Below, piece after piece: positions 1-10,146 of a DNA stretch of 64,000 nt. The stretch is taken from the NCBI GenBank assembly GCA_965240325.2, contig OZ251233.1, forward strand, positions 124,001-188,000, written 5' to 3'. The DNA is from Rebecca billardiae RCC1528. Its lineage: Eukaryota; Haptophyta. Each line of letters opens with the position of its first letter. Position 1 is the first letter of the stretch. The notes below the pieces were generated by a model, which did not search any database, was not told where the DNA came from, and saw only the letters and a program-made list of their open reading frames with translations. Both the position numbers and the translations under genes were made by a program.

Positions 1-1259
1 GCGCAGCGGCCGGGCAGCGGCGGCCGGCGCGGCAGCACGCTCGTATACATCGCGGCAGCTACCGCCGTCGTGCGGGGAAAGCACACGCTCTCGGCGGCTT
101 CCAAGATGCCGACGGGCCACTCGGCGTGCACTCCGTGCAGGCTGCGTGCGCACTGCAGTGGCTGTGTCGAGCTGCTGCGGCGTGTGCTCGAGGCGCGGCG
201 CTCGCACGGGCTACGCGGGCGCAGCGGGTGCGCGCAGCTGGCGCACGCAGTGCCACGTCCTGCGGCGCCAGTTTGGCGGCCGTCCGCCCCCCCGAGCTCG
301 AGTTCTGCGCGCTTTGCGACGGCGCGGCCGGCAGCGCCCATCTGCCTGCTTGCTTGGGCACGCCAGCATGTCCGCCGCCGGGCCTGCTGCGCGCGCCGAA
401 GCTGGAGGGCGGAGGAGGGCGCTGGGCTGCTCCTACGGCGTGCTGCAGCCCGGGCAGGCTCTACCGCGGCGCGGCGAGGCCGTCGCGCCTGCTCGCCGCC
501 GTCGAGTCGCCCGTGCTGCGTGACCCTCGGCCGCACGTGCTCGCTCGGCGGCACCGCAGCACTAGCAGGCGTCCCATACCAGTATACTCGAGCCGCTGTG
601 CGCACCCAAGGCGCGAGCTGCTCGAGCGGGCCAGGTGGGCCCAGGGGGTGCGTGCAGCTGGCACACGCAGCCCCGGCCCGTGTCATGGGGTGTCGGTTTG
701 ACGGTCGCCAGCCCCTGTGGGCTCGAGCGCTGTGCGCTTCACCACGGAGGTGCTGGCAGCGCCCCGCGGCGCGCAACGGCGGGGCAGCATGGCCGCCGCC
801 GGCGCCGCCGCACATGCCGCCGCTTACGGGCAGTCGAGAGCTTGGGGCAGCACCTACGGCGCATGCTGCAGCTCGGGGCGGGCTCTGCCAGCCTGCTGTG
901 GCGTGATCGCGCATTTTCCAGACCGTCGACTCGCCCGCGCTGCATAATATTCCATTATTCGTTTGCCGCGCGTGCTCGACGGCGCTCCGCGCTGCTGCTG
1001 CCGCTACGGCCGCGCGTTGGACGGACAGCATATGCCGACGGAGGGTGCACCGCGGGCCCCTAACTACGTTGGTTCTACGGAAGGACCGCGGAACGCGGTC
1101 ATATATATATAGTATATATTATTGGCGACGCGAATAATGTGACGACTATATATATATGTATATATATATATATATTTAACGACGTGGTATGCAACGGGCA
1201 AGCGTCAGGCTCAGAGTGCAGCAGACACATATAGAATGCGTCCGCGCCTTCCGACCAGG
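1..1259. other. intergenic, no supported gene
   Basis: Positions 1-1070 are very GC-rich and open in several frames, but none of the overlapping frames shows a recognisable domain, signal peptide or coherent composition. They look like the stop-poor background of this genome. From about 1080 to 1185 the sequence changes abruptly to TA-dinucleotide-rich DNA, which resembles the AT islands seen between other genes here. The left edge of the window may cut a gene, but nothing supports one. Confidence 0.5.
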
Positions 1260-2324
1260 TCAGGCAGTGCGCCACCCGCAGCCCTGCCCCCCTACGGGAG
1301 CGGGGGCGGGATGGAGCACCGCCTCGGCCTGGGGCACGCGGCGGCGACGGCAGATGCCGCCGCGGCCGAGCGCCTTCCGGTGAAGCACTTGGATGAGGCT
1401 GAGGTCGTAGTCGATGTCGCCGCCTGCCGACCTAGCGGCGTGCAGCTGCGGGAAGCGACAGCCGCGGCTGTCGCCCCCGGGCGCCCGCGTGGGCGCCTGG
1501 ATGAAGATGAGGTCGTAGTACACGTCGCCGCGCACCGGCCTAGCGGCGCGCAGCTGCAGAAGAGGGGCTTGGAGAGTGAGCGCGCCGCCTAGCGCGCTCA
1601 GGTCGATGAAGCGGATGAGGGTGTAGTCGACGTCGCAGCCCGGCCCGCCGGCGGGCTGCTGCAGGGAAATGTAGAAAGCGTCGTCGTCAGCAACGCGTGT
1701 CACCGGCTCAGGCGCGCTCGCATCCGCCAACACCGCCCGCACGAGCGACGAGATGAGCAAGAGTTTGTGTGAAAGTGCCAGCATCTCGCCGTCCCTGCAG
1801 GAGGGGAAGGCGCACGCGAGCCCGCGCGGGCGCGCATGCACGTCGTCGTCGTAGTAGTGATCGTCGCCATCGTCAGCACCGCGCGTCTGCCGCGTGCCCG
1901 CATCCGCCAACACCGCCCGCACGAGCGACGAGATGAGCAAGAGTTTGTGTGAAAGTGCCAGCATCTCGCCGCCCTTGCAGGAGGGGAAGGCGCACGCGAG
2001 CCCGCGCGGGCGCGCATGCACGTCGTCGTCGTAGTAGTGATCGTCGCCATCGTCAGCACCGCGCGTCTGCCGCGTGCCCGCATCCGCCAACACCGCCTGC
2101 ACGAGCGACGAGATGAGCAAGAGTTTGTGTGAGAGTGCCAGCATCTCGCCGTCCCTGCAGGAGGGGAAGGCGCACGCGAGCCCGCGCGGGCGCGCATGCA
2201 CGTCGTCGTCGTAGTAGTGATCGTCGCCATCGTCAGCACCGCGCGTCTGCCGCGTGCCCGCATCCGCCAACACCGCCCGCACGAGCGACGAGATGAGCAA
2301 GAGTTTGTGTGAAAGTGCCAGCAT
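1260..2324 (-). CDS. secreted or multi-pass hypothetical protein with a four-fold repeated signal-peptide module
   Basis: The open frame is 354 residues. It begins with a 60-residue module repeated almost exactly four times (residues 1-240; the fourth copy diverges after its hydrophobic part). Each copy starts with Met and a hydrophobic stretch (MLALSHKLLLISSLV) ending in a plausible cleavage site AVLADA. An acidic linker rich in Asp, with HYYDDDVHARPRG, then follows. The unique C-terminal part contains three loosely similar segments of the form G-D-[VI]-x-Y-x-L-I-x-x-I (CDVDYTLIRFI, GDVYYDLIFIQ, GDIDYDLSLIQ). No family is recognised. ATG codons lie at 2324, 2144, 1964 and 1784, so any could serve as start. 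Two readings remain open: one repetitive membrane protein, or one ordinary secreted protein starting at 1784 with upstream copies as duplicated first exons. The C-terminus could also contain an unrecognised intron. Confidence 0.5.
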   Translation of the reverse strand: MLALSHKLLLISSLVRAVLADAGTRQTRGADDGDDHYYDDDVHARPRGLACAFPSCRDGEMLALSHKLLLISSLVQAVLADAGTRQTRGADDGDDHYYDDDVHARPRGLACAFPSCKGGEMLALSHKLLLISSLVRAVLADAGTRQTRGADDGDDHYYDDDVHARPRGLACAFPSCRDGEMLALSHKLLLISSLVRAVLADASAPEPVTRVADDDAFYISLQQPAGGPGCDVDYTLIRFIDLSALGGALTLQAPLLQLRAARPVRGDVYYDLIFIQAPTRAPGGDSRGCRFPQLHAARSAGGDIDYDLSLIQVLHRKALGRGGICRRRRVPQAEAVLHPAPAPVGGQGCGWRTA

Positions 2325-2378
2325 CTCGCCGCCCTTGCAGGAGGGGAAGGCGCACGCGAGCCCGCGCGGGCGCGCATG
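1719..2378. repeat. 180-bp tandem repeat, about 3.7 copies
   Basis: Four units of exactly 180 bp lie head to tail, the last truncated. They differ at only a few bases. Units 1 and 3 share a GTCCCTGCAG variant while units 2 and 4 share GCCCTTGCAG. This alternation suggests that a 360-bp dimer was duplicated after an initial 180-bp duplication. The unit length is a multiple of three, so the reading frame is kept. Confidence 0.95.
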
Positions 2379-2729
2379 TATATGTGTGTCGTATATATAT
2401 AATATAACGCATCATGGCTGCTCAGCACCACCGGTCGGCGGAGTCACAGTGCAGGGCGGAGGCCGAGGGCCTACCGCGCGCGCGGCCATGCGAGGCCGAG
2501 GGGCCCGCGCATCGACGCGCTGCACGCAGATCAGGGCACATGGTCAGGCGGCAGCCGACCGCCCAGCACCGGGCAGGGCAGCAGCACCGCCGCCATGTGG
2601 TGACGCGGCGCGCAGCGCGTTCGGGCGGCATGGCCCGAGGGCCGCCTAGCGGCCTAGGCAGTGCTACGAGTCGGTGCCTGTGTAGTGTGTGGACGGTGTG
2701 TGGGCGCGGTGCCCCGGGAGGCCGAGACC

Positions 2730-4115
2730 CTACGGCAGCTCGCAGTGAGCGAGGTTGGCGGGGCGCACCCGCAGCGCGCGGCGCGCCGAGGGCGGCGAGG
2801 ACGTGTCCGGGCCGGCGCCCGCCTCGTCCAGCTCGACGACGAAGCGCAGCTGCTCCTTCGCGTCGAGCACCGACTTGCCGACGACGCGGCCGGTGCGGCC
2901 GTTCAGCTCGGCGCTGCCGCTCAGGCCGCGCACACGCACGCGCGTCCACGGCCCCTCGTGGAAGAGGTCGTCCAGGCACGCGCGCGCGTACGCGTGCCGC
3001 GCGCGCTCGTCCAGCAGCGCGTCGAGGATGCGCCGCTGCTGCCCCGCGTCGTTGTACGAGGCCCACTCCGAGAACTCCGAGTCGGCGAACACGCCGGAGG
3101 CCAGCCGCTCCTCGAGTTGCGCCAGCCACACGGCGCCCAGCTCCTCACACGCTGGCGCCTCACACGCGGGCGCCTGGCCGGCTGGCAGCTCGAGCGGCCC
3201 CGGCTGCGCGTGCTGCTCGAGGCTGTCGAGGAGCTCGGCGATTTCGGCGCGCAGCTTCGCGCGCTGGGCGCAGGCAGTGGACGCCAGCGCCTCGCGCCCG
3301 ATCGCCAGCGCCACGACGTGCCGCTGCCGCAGCGCCGCGGCGATGCGAGGCTGCGCCAGGCCGAGCAGCCGCAGGCAGCGGGCCACGATATTCGCCTGCT
3401 GCAGCGCCACCGCCTCGTCTTGGCGGCTCATCTTGGGCTTCCGGGCGCCGGTGCACGCCCTGCGGACCATGTCCACCAGCCGCTCGACGAAGCGGCCACC
3501 GAACTCGGAGTCGCACAGGCGCTCGACCGCATCGGGCGCGACGCGCGCCGCGCGAGAGACGACGAGAGCGGCGGAGAAGATCGCGTTGCCCAGGCCCTCG
3601 TCGTCCTGCCACGGCGTGCACGGCCAGCTCGCCGCGAGGTGGATGGGCTTCTTCGGGCGGTGCGGGAAGTCCCGTCCGCTCCCGTCCGTGTACGTCTCCT
3701 CGTCGAAGCCGATGCCGCCCTCCAGCGTGCCGGGCGAGAGCGCGGCAAAGCGCGCCTCGAGCGAAGCGAGCTCGGCGAGCGGGTCGCGCGCGCGGGGGAG
3801 CATCTTGGGCGTGTACGCGACGAAGTAGGCGGCGTTGATCAGGGCGTCCGGCCACTTCTTCAGCCCGGCGGCCATCCCGGTGGTCGCCTCCCCGGAGTCC
3901 GAGCCCTCCCGGCAGACGAGCTCTTGCAGGCCGTAGACGGCGGCGCCGACCTCGAAGCTGTGCACGCCCAGGCCGCGGTGCATGTCGCCGACGGCGGAGC
4001 CGAGCTTGCTGATGTTTGGCGTGAGGATGATGCGGTCGTCCGTGCCGAGCAGGCGCACCAGCAGGTACGCCTGCGTGTGCACGCTCGTCTGCTCCCCGAT
4101 CTTGAAGCTCGGCAT
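2730..4115 (-). CDS. hypothetical protein, 461 aa
   Basis: The frame has no recognised catalytic domain. It starts MPSFKIGEQ at 4115. The same frame is open further upstream, but that part overlaps the divergent channel gene and is rejected. The N-terminal half (residues about 1-150) has a compact globular composition (TNISKLG-like, HSFEVGAAVYGLQELV), and a helical middle follows. The C-terminus (about 400-455) carries GLSGSAELNGRTGRVVG, then a charged strand-like segment, then ALRVRPANL. This resembles the short beta module G-x-x-E-L-N-G-R-x-G-x-V...V-R-P-x-N-L that I know from many algal ankyrin/MYND-type proteins; no MYND finger is present here. Function unknown. It shares a 259-bp divergent promoter region with the OSCA/TMEM63-type gene. 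Confidence 0.8.
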   Translation of the reverse strand: MPSFKIGEQTSVHTQAYLLVRLLGTDDRIILTPNISKLGSAVGDMHRGLGVHSFEVGAAVYGLQELVCREGSDSGEATTGMAAGLKKWPDALINAAYFVAYTPKMLPRARDPLAELASLEARFAALSPGTLEGGIGFDEETYTDGSGRDFPHRPKKPIHLAASWPCTPWQDDEGLGNAIFSAALVVSRAARVAPDAVERLCDSEFGGRFVERLVDMVRRACTGARKPKMSRQDEAVALQQANIVARCLRLLGLAQPRIAAALRQRHVVALAIGREALASTACAQRAKLRAEIAELLDSLEQHAQPGPLELPAGQAPACEAPACEELGAVWLAQLEERLASGVFADSEFSEWASYNDAGQQRRILDALLDERARHAYARACLDDLFHEGPWTRVRVRGLSGSAELNGRTGRVVGKSVLDAKEQLRFVVELDEAGAGPDTSSPPSARRALRVRPANLAHCELP

Positions 4116-4374
4116 CGTCGTCGTGGTGGCGCGGATTTGAGTGGCCTCGAGTCCTCGACCGTTGGTCGCCGATTTCTTTGGAGGGACGATCCGGCAATCC
4201 GGAGGAAAAACAATTAAATCACGAAATGCCGCGACGGTTTCACCGCCACGCCGGCACGCCCCGGCCCAAGCGCTCCGACGCTCGGCTGGCTCCGCAGCGC
4301 TCATCATCCGGCCTGCTCGGTGGGGAAACGCACTCTGTCTGGACCCGCGCAAGGGGGTCCACGCTCGCGGGCAA
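4116..4374. promoter_or_regulatory. divergent intergenic promoter region
   Basis: This 259-bp gap separates two start codons that point away from each other (4115 minus, 4375 plus), so it must hold both promoters. It is less GC-rich than the flanking coding DNA and includes an A-rich patch near 4205-4225. No clear TATA box was seen. Confidence 0.5.
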
Positions 4375-6961
4375 ATGGTCACGTCAACGGTGGCGGTGCT
4401 GAACGAGGCGGGGCCGGTCGAGCCGGAGCGCAAGGACTGGTCCAAGGCGCGGCAGCACGCGCGCGAGCTCACGGGCATCCGCGGCGAGCAGAACCGCGAG
4501 CTGCCGCTGGGCGCTCCGGTCGAGGAGCTCGGCCGCGCGGGCGTGGGCGTCGTGCTGCTCTTCAAGACGATCAAGTGGCTGCAGCTGCTCTTCGGCGCGT
4601 GCACGGTGCTCAGCCTGCCGTGCCTCGCGCACAACCTCCTCGAGTCGCGGCCGTACGCCGACTCGCTGTCGTACATCGTGCAGACGTCCCTCGTCTCCGT
4701 CTCGGACGAGCGGCTGCTCGCCGGGCTGCAGGCGGTGCCGTGGGTGGCGCAGATGGCGCTGGTGCTCGCGTTCGGCGTGTTCCTCCGCGCGCAGCAGCGC
4801 CGCGTCGCGCAGTCCGTCGACACGACCAACGTCACCACCTCCGACTACGCGCTCGAGGTGGGCGGGCTGCCGCCGCACCGCGTGGACGAGGCGGCGCTCA
4901 CCGCCTTCTTCGCGGCGGAGGGCGGCGCGATCCGGCAGGTGGAGGTGTCGTACGCGTGCGAGCAGTACGCGCGCGCGTGCGCGCGCGTACAGCGCTTCGC
5001 CGAGACCATCACCGAGCTCGCCACCGACCCGGACGGCGCCTCGCAGGAGTGGGTGGCCGAGCGGCGCGTCGAGCTGCAGGCGCGCATCGACGCGGACGCG
5101 GCGCGGCTGCGCTGGCTGCAGCAGCAGAAGGCGCCGACGGGCGCGGTGTTCGTGGTGTTCGAGCTGGCCGCCGACCGCGACGCGTGCCGGCGCAAGCTCG
5201 CGCCGGGCTGGGCCGCGCGGCTGCTCGACAGCGTGCCGTGCCTCCGCGGCGTGTGCGCGCCCGCCGTGCCGCGCTGCCAGGGCGTGCGCGTGCGCGTCGA
5301 GGGCTCGCCCGACCCCTCGGACGTCTTCTGGGAGAACCTCGAGGTGCGCGAGCGGCCGGCGCGGCCGGCGCCGCCAGCGCGCGTGCGCGTGCGCGGTGTG
5401 GGCGCGTCGCCGCCGCGCCGAGCGCACCTCGCCTCGCGCGCCCACTCTCACCCGCCCGCCCGCACGCACGCCCGCCCCTGCTGCGCTCAGATCTCGCGAT
5501 TCAACCGGCGGCTGCGCTCGGCGCGCGTGCTGCTGGCGAGCGCGGCGCTGATCGCCGTCACCTTCGCCATCCTCTTCGTGATGGAGACGCGCGCCAAGGA
5601 GCTCGCCGAGCGCCGCGTGCGCAGCGCCAGCTCGGGCTCGGTCGTGGAGGCGCACGCGGAGACGGGCGTCACGGTCGCGGCCGCGGTCGTGGTGACCGCA
5701 ATCAACGGGCTGCTCAAGTTCGTCTCGCCGCGGCTCGCCGCGTCGGAGCGGCAGGGCACGCGCTCGGCGGTCGAGGTCTCGGTGCTCTCCAAGCTCGGCC
5801 TCGCGTACGTGATCAACCAGTCCGTGCTCATCCTGCTCGTGAAGCCGACCACGCGCTGGGCGGGCAACGGCAACGCGTTTGAGCAGGCTTTCTACATCGC
5901 AGCCGCCAACGCGCTGCTGCCCGAGCTGGCGAAGATGGTGCGGCCGGACATGCGGCTGAAGCGGCTGCTGGGCGGGCTGCTCGCGCGCACGCACCAGGGG
6001 CTGCTGCGCACGCACGAGCCGCCGCTCGCCTCGCTCGGCGCGCTGTACGCCGGGCTGCTGCGCACGGTCGCGGTCGCCATCATCTTTGGGCCCGTGGTGC
6101 CGCTTGTCTGGCCAACGTCCGTGCTCGCGCTCGAGGTCGCAGCACGCGCGAACCGGTACTCGCTGCTGCGCGTGACGCGGCAGGGCGCGGCGATCGACGA
6201 CGGCGTCTCCGAGCGCTTCCGCGAGCTGCTGCCCTGGCTCGTCGCGGGCTCCCTCGGCGTGCAGGCCGTGATGGTCGCGCAGATGCCCACACCCACACGG
6301 CCGCTTGTCGCGCAGCTCGCGGTCGGCATTGGCTTTGTGCTGTGGGCGCTGATGGTGGCCACGCCGTACTACCTGCTGCCCTGCTGCCGCGGCTACGTCG
6401 AGGGGACGGCGGGCGGCGCCGACGACACGCGCGGCATGCCCTTCTCGCAGGCGGAGGCCGAGTACGGCCTGCCCACGTGCGCGCGCACACCAGCGCGCAG
6501 CACAGCAGCGCGCGCGCGCCGCATGGCCGCCACTCGAGCTCACGGCACCCCCCCCGCCTGCCCACCCCTCCGCCCCCCCGCCCCTCCCTGCCTGCCCCTC
6601 GCCACCCGGCAGCTTTGCGTGCCCCATCAACCAATCCATCGACGCCTTCCTCGCCGACGCGAGCAAGTCGCGCGCGGACCGACGAGGCTCGGCGGGCTCC
6701 GCTCGCATGGGGCTGGGCGCGTCGCGCGGCTCGGCGAGCTCGCTGCACGAGAGTCAGGCGCAGCCGGGCGCCGCGACCGGCGGTGCAAGCGCTGAGGCGG
6801 ACGGTGCGGCGGATGCAACAGCAGCCCACGCAGCGCCGACGGCGGGGGCCGCCATCGAGCCCGCGCATGATGCGCGCATCGATGGCGACAGCGGGCCGGA
6901 CGACGGCGTGGTCGACATCGAGAGGGGTGCGGCGGCTACGACTGCTCGTCACGAAGACTAA
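4375..6961 (+). CDS. OSCA/TMEM63 (CSC1-like, DUF221) family channel protein
   Basis: Exons 4375-5343, 5491-6476 and 6613-6961 give 767 residues. Intron 1 (147 bp, GTGCG...CAG) is phase 0 and happens to stay open in frame. Intron 2 (136 bp) restores the codon in YGLPT|FACPINQSID. The order of features fits the family: two N-terminal membrane segments (about residues 60-95 and 120-140), then a soluble RRM-like cytosolic domain starting YALEVGGLPP. The hallmark DVFWENLEISRFNRRLR follows, then the 7TM region including ANRYSLLRV. The C-terminal tail is hydrophilic and ends before AT-rich DNA. Members of this family are mechanically or osmotically gated cation channels of plasma membrane or endomembranes; which one applies here cannot be told from sequence. 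The start is the first in-frame ATG after the divergent promoter. Confidence 0.85.
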
Positions 6962-7362
6962 TAAATATAATAAATAAGCGCAGCAGCAGATGTACGTATC
7001 GTCAGATGATGACTGCGCGCATGCGCGCGCGCGAATACGCGCGCGACGATCGACTGATGCGTGCAGCAGTGCCGCTGACGATCGGCCCGGCCAGTATACG
7101 GACTAATAACGGCGGAGCAAGTAAGTAGTGACATGATGCCCCGTCCACCGTCGGCTGCCGGCGGGCCGGCCCGGCCGATATAAGCGCTGCGCGCTGATGC
7201 CGGTGCCGGCGCCAGCCAGCGGCCGGGTGTGGACGCAGTGGACGAGACTGCTGCTGCGCGCACTTGGCTCACTCTGGATCGGGCCGATTGCCGCCAGCAC
7301 GTGGTCCATCCGGTAGTCGTGGTTCCAGATCCCCGGCCATACATGCAGGGTGGCACGGCTAC
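6962..7362. other. convergent intergenic region
   Basis: This stretch lies between the 3' ends of the channel gene (plus) and the first PX-domain gene (minus). It starts with AATAAA-like sequence just after the channel stop (6961-6976), a plausible polyadenylation signal. A GTAAGT splice-donor-like motif at 7361-7366 sits on the minus strand at the stop of the PX gene, so part of this region may hold a further PX-gene exon. No other gene is supported. Confidence 0.5.
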
Positions 7363-9209
7363 TTACCTGAGGCCGGGCGTGAGCGATGCGACGAGCACGA
7401 CGGCCGTCGCGGCGACCGTGCCGAGCTTGGACATGGCTGCCCACACGTCACGCGCCGGCGGCAGGCCCGCGCGCGGTCCGGAAGCGGCGCGCTCGGCCCG
7501 AGAGGGCGCGCTGCCGTCCGCAGGCGCCTCTCCAGCGCCATCCCCGTTGGCCGAGCCAGTGAGCCCCAGCTGCCCCGAGGGAGCAAGCGCCAGCGCCGCG
7601 TGAGGCAGCCCTGCGCCGCGCTTGCCCGGGGGCGGGGGTGCGAGGGCACAGGCGGGCGCAGGGGGCGGGTGCGGCGTGCCTCCGGTGCCGAGAGGGAGGG
7701 ATGGCGAGTCGATGGCGCCCCTGCCATCGCTGCCTCGCGCGGCCGACCCCACCGCCGACGTCGGCAGCCCCCGCGCGGGCGAGCCGTGCGGCACTGCCAG
7801 CAGGGCAGCCAGATCGCTATCTCCGAGATCGCCATCTCCGGGGTCGGCCTCGTCCACCGCGGCGCGAACCGGCGCCCGCACGGGGGTGAATGTGGACGCG
7901 GCGGCCGGAGAGGGCGGCGCCAGCGGCCTCTGCCCGGTCGTGGTCTCCGCGGCAGACTCCGGCGCGGCTGCCTCGGCAGCCGCGCCCAGCATCTCAGCGC
8001 CGTCAAAGAGCGCGCGGCGTGCGTGGCCGCCGCCGGCCGCGCTGCCGGCGCTGCCGCCCTCGCGCGCGCGGGAGATGGCCGCGCTGCGCCGGCGGTCCGA
8101 GCGCCCCGCGCCGCTCGCGAGGAGCCCCGTCGAGGGCGCACCCACCGCGCTAGCCGCGTGCCGCGGCGTCTCCCCGCCGCGCCCCGCCGCCTCCGCCTCC
8201 GCCAGCCTGCACCTGCGCAGCGCGCCGTCCCGCTCCGCCCTCGCCAGCTGCAGCTGCCCGCGCAGCAGCTCGGCAATCTCGGACGCGTACGCGGAGGCGG
8301 TGGCGTGCGTGTCCTCGGCGGACTGCACCTCGGCGCGCATCACGCGCAGCTCGACCATCACGCGGTGCACCTGCACGCAGCAGCGGCGACGGCAGCAGCG
8401 GCCGCCGTCGCAGGGGCGGCGGGGGCCACGCAGGGGAGCGCTGGGCGCACGCGCGCGCGCTGTGAGCCGGGCAGCGCACGCGACGGGAGCACCGTGGCGG
8501 GCAAGCTGTGCTGCGCGCAGGGGCGCAAAGCGTGTGTGCGGGAGACTGTGTGCAGCGCGCACGCGAGCGCCGCGGCGCTGCGGCGAGCGGGTGCACACGC
8601 GCGCGGCGGGTGCGGCTGACGGGCGCTCGGCTTTGCGCGCACACGCACCGCTTCATGCGCCTCGGCGGCGGACGACCACGCCTTCGTGACGGCGCGCTGG
8701 AGCTCGACGAGCTTGGTGCTCTCGCGGCGCAGTGAGGCACGCTCAGCCTCGCGTCGCACCCACCAGAGCTGCGGGCACGGGTTCGCCTCCGCCAGCTCAG
8801 GCTCCATCGCAGAGCCGGCGGCCACGAACGCGAGCAGATCGCCCGAGATACGAGCGGTCGGGTGGCGGAGGAGGGCGGCGAGCCAGCCGTCGAGCGCGGC
8901 GGAGCGGTCACGGAGGAAGGCGGCGGTGTGCGGGCTGCCGAGCCCCGCCTTTGCCGGCAGCGCTGGCACGTTCGAGTGCCCCGTCTCGACGAGCAGCTTG
9001 CGCAGGGAATCAAAGTGCGAGAATCGGCGCCAAACCTCGAAGGGCGGCAGCCCGTCGAGGGACACGTCGATCGAGAAGTAGACGCAGTCGGGCAGCTCGT
9101 TGAACGTCGTCACGCGCGCGGAGACGAGGCGCGCCAGCCGCCGACGGCGCAGCGGCGGCGCCGTTTGCGGCCCGTCCGCCGGGCCGGGCGGGGAGGCGGG
9201 CGCCTGCAT
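7363..9209 (-). CDS. PX-domain protein (phosphoinositide binding), 522 aa
   Basis: Exons 9209-8649 and 8370-7363 with a 278-bp intron (GTGCGTGTG...GTGCAG, phase 0). The start is Met of MQAPASPPG; the longer upstream frame would run into the divergent small gene. Residues about 25-140 form a PX domain: ARVTTFNELPDCVYFSIDV, the basic WRRFSHFDSLRKLL segment whose Arg normally contacts phosphatidylinositol 3-phosphate, and a helix FLRDRSAALDGWLAALL. A coiled-coil-like helix (about 188-235) follows, then low-complexity sequence. The protein ends in a short hydrophobic stretch (VAATAVVLVASL). Expected role: peripheral membrane or endosome-associated protein. The stop codon lies inside a canonical donor (CAG|GTAAGT), so a further exon could extend the C-terminus. 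A second PX gene lies at 12930-15716. Confidence 0.8.
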
Positions 9210-9336
9210 GCCGGTCGGGAGGGTTTCGGCTGCGCAAAATCGTGGCTGTTTGCGGCCTGCGCCCTGCGAACGCACGGACGTTTCTGCGGCGGCCCGGCCG
9301 ACCGGTCCGGACTTGGGCGCGGGGCACGCTCGCAGG

Positions 9337-9618
9337 ATGGCGTTCGAATTTGAGTCGACGACGATCACCGGCTGCTTCGACGAGGTGTTCGCTGGCCGGT
9401 ACACGGGGACGGACAAGATGCGGGCGGATGCGTATGCGCGCTGCATCGAGCAGGCCGCCTTCGCCTCGATCTACCCCGGCGTGCGCGACCTGCAGCCGCA
9501 GCTCATGGCGATGCTGCCGACCGAGCAGGCGGACGCGGCCGAGTCGGTGTTCGAGTCGCCGCTCGGCATCTGTGACCTGGAGCGCGACAGCCGGTGCCGT
9601 GGGTCGGCGCGCTTGTAG
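9337..9618 (+). CDS. small hypothetical protein, 93 aa (possibly the first exon of a longer gene)
   Basis: The frame starts MAFEFESTTITGCFDEVF and is globular and slightly acidic (GVRDLQPQLMAMLPTEQADAAESVFESPLG). Its composition is unlike the Ala/Arg shadow frames around it, which supports coding. It stops at 9618. It is divergent from the PX gene with only 127 bp between start codons. A donor-like GTGCCG at about 9596 and an acceptor CCGCAG at 9670 would join it to an open, Cys-containing frame running to 9998, where AATAAA (9994-9999) lies. The joined version would be about 190 residues. No family recognised. Confidence 0.55.
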   Translation: MAFEFESTTITGCFDEVFAGRYTGTDKMRADAYARCIEQAAFASIYPGVRDLQPQLMAMLPTEQADAAESVFESPLGICDLERDSRCRGSARL

Positions 9619-10146
9619 CCGTCTCGTGCCCCCCGAGGTCCACACCGATCGTCAGCGAGCGAACTTGCCGCAGGCACTGTGGACCGTGCACTGCAAGCGC
9701 CAAGCGGACATGCATGTACCGCTCCGAGCGTGAGTTACCTGTGGAGTGTGGCTACGGCTTGAGAGCTTCGTGCAACGCGCGCGGCGTGCCGTCACCGTGG
9801 CAAGAGCTCGAGCGAGCTGCCGTAGCTGGTATCGCTCAGGCGACGCCGGCAGGTGGCCCCGGTGCCGAGAGCAGTGGCCGATCGTCCGTGCCCAGACTCC
9901 AACTACCCGCCGCTGCCCAACGCCGCCGGCCGGCAGCGGCCCAAGACGTGCTGTCCCCTGCGCACCCAAGGAACGCACGCCACGGAAATAGTCAATAAAT
10001 AATAGACGCGCACAAAGGCACAAAGCTGACTGCTTCGATTTTCTTTCCCGTCAAATGCAAAAAACTATAAAAGAGTCGCCGCGCCGGCTCGCGACCTCGC
10101 GTTCGGCGTCGCAAGTTGGTCGGCTGTGAGGGAGTCGTGAGCAGCG
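9619..10146. other. intergenic, with possible second exon of the small upstream gene
   Basis: The first 380 bp may contain an exon of the preceding gene (open frame to 9998). AATAAA at 9994-9999 is a plausible poly(A) signal. The last 100 bp form the promoter of the downstream coiled-coil gene and include a TATA box. Confidence 0.4.
10066..10073 (+). promoter_or_regulatory. TATA box (TATAAAAG)
   Basis: A perfect TATAAAAG lies 74 bp before the ATG at 10147 in an otherwise GC-rich setting. Such boxes are rare in this window, so it is likely the core promoter of the downstream gene. Confidence 0.6.

Noticed and set aside
70-1063. Overlapping plus-strand frames at the left edge
   Set aside because: Cys/Arg/Ala composition typical of background frames; no signal peptide, domain or repeat supports them.
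1080-1185. TA-rich block as a possible centromere or origin
   Set aside because: Similar short AT islands occur in most intergenic regions of the window, so it has no special claim.
1719-2378. Regularly spaced repeats as a CRISPR array
   Set aside because: Units are contiguous 180-bp coding repeats without unique spacers, and the genome is eukaryotic.
4116-4838. N-terminal extension of the 461-aa hypothetical protein to 4838
   Set aside because: It would overlap the first 460 bp of the divergent channel gene; the Met at 4115 leaves a normal promoter gap.
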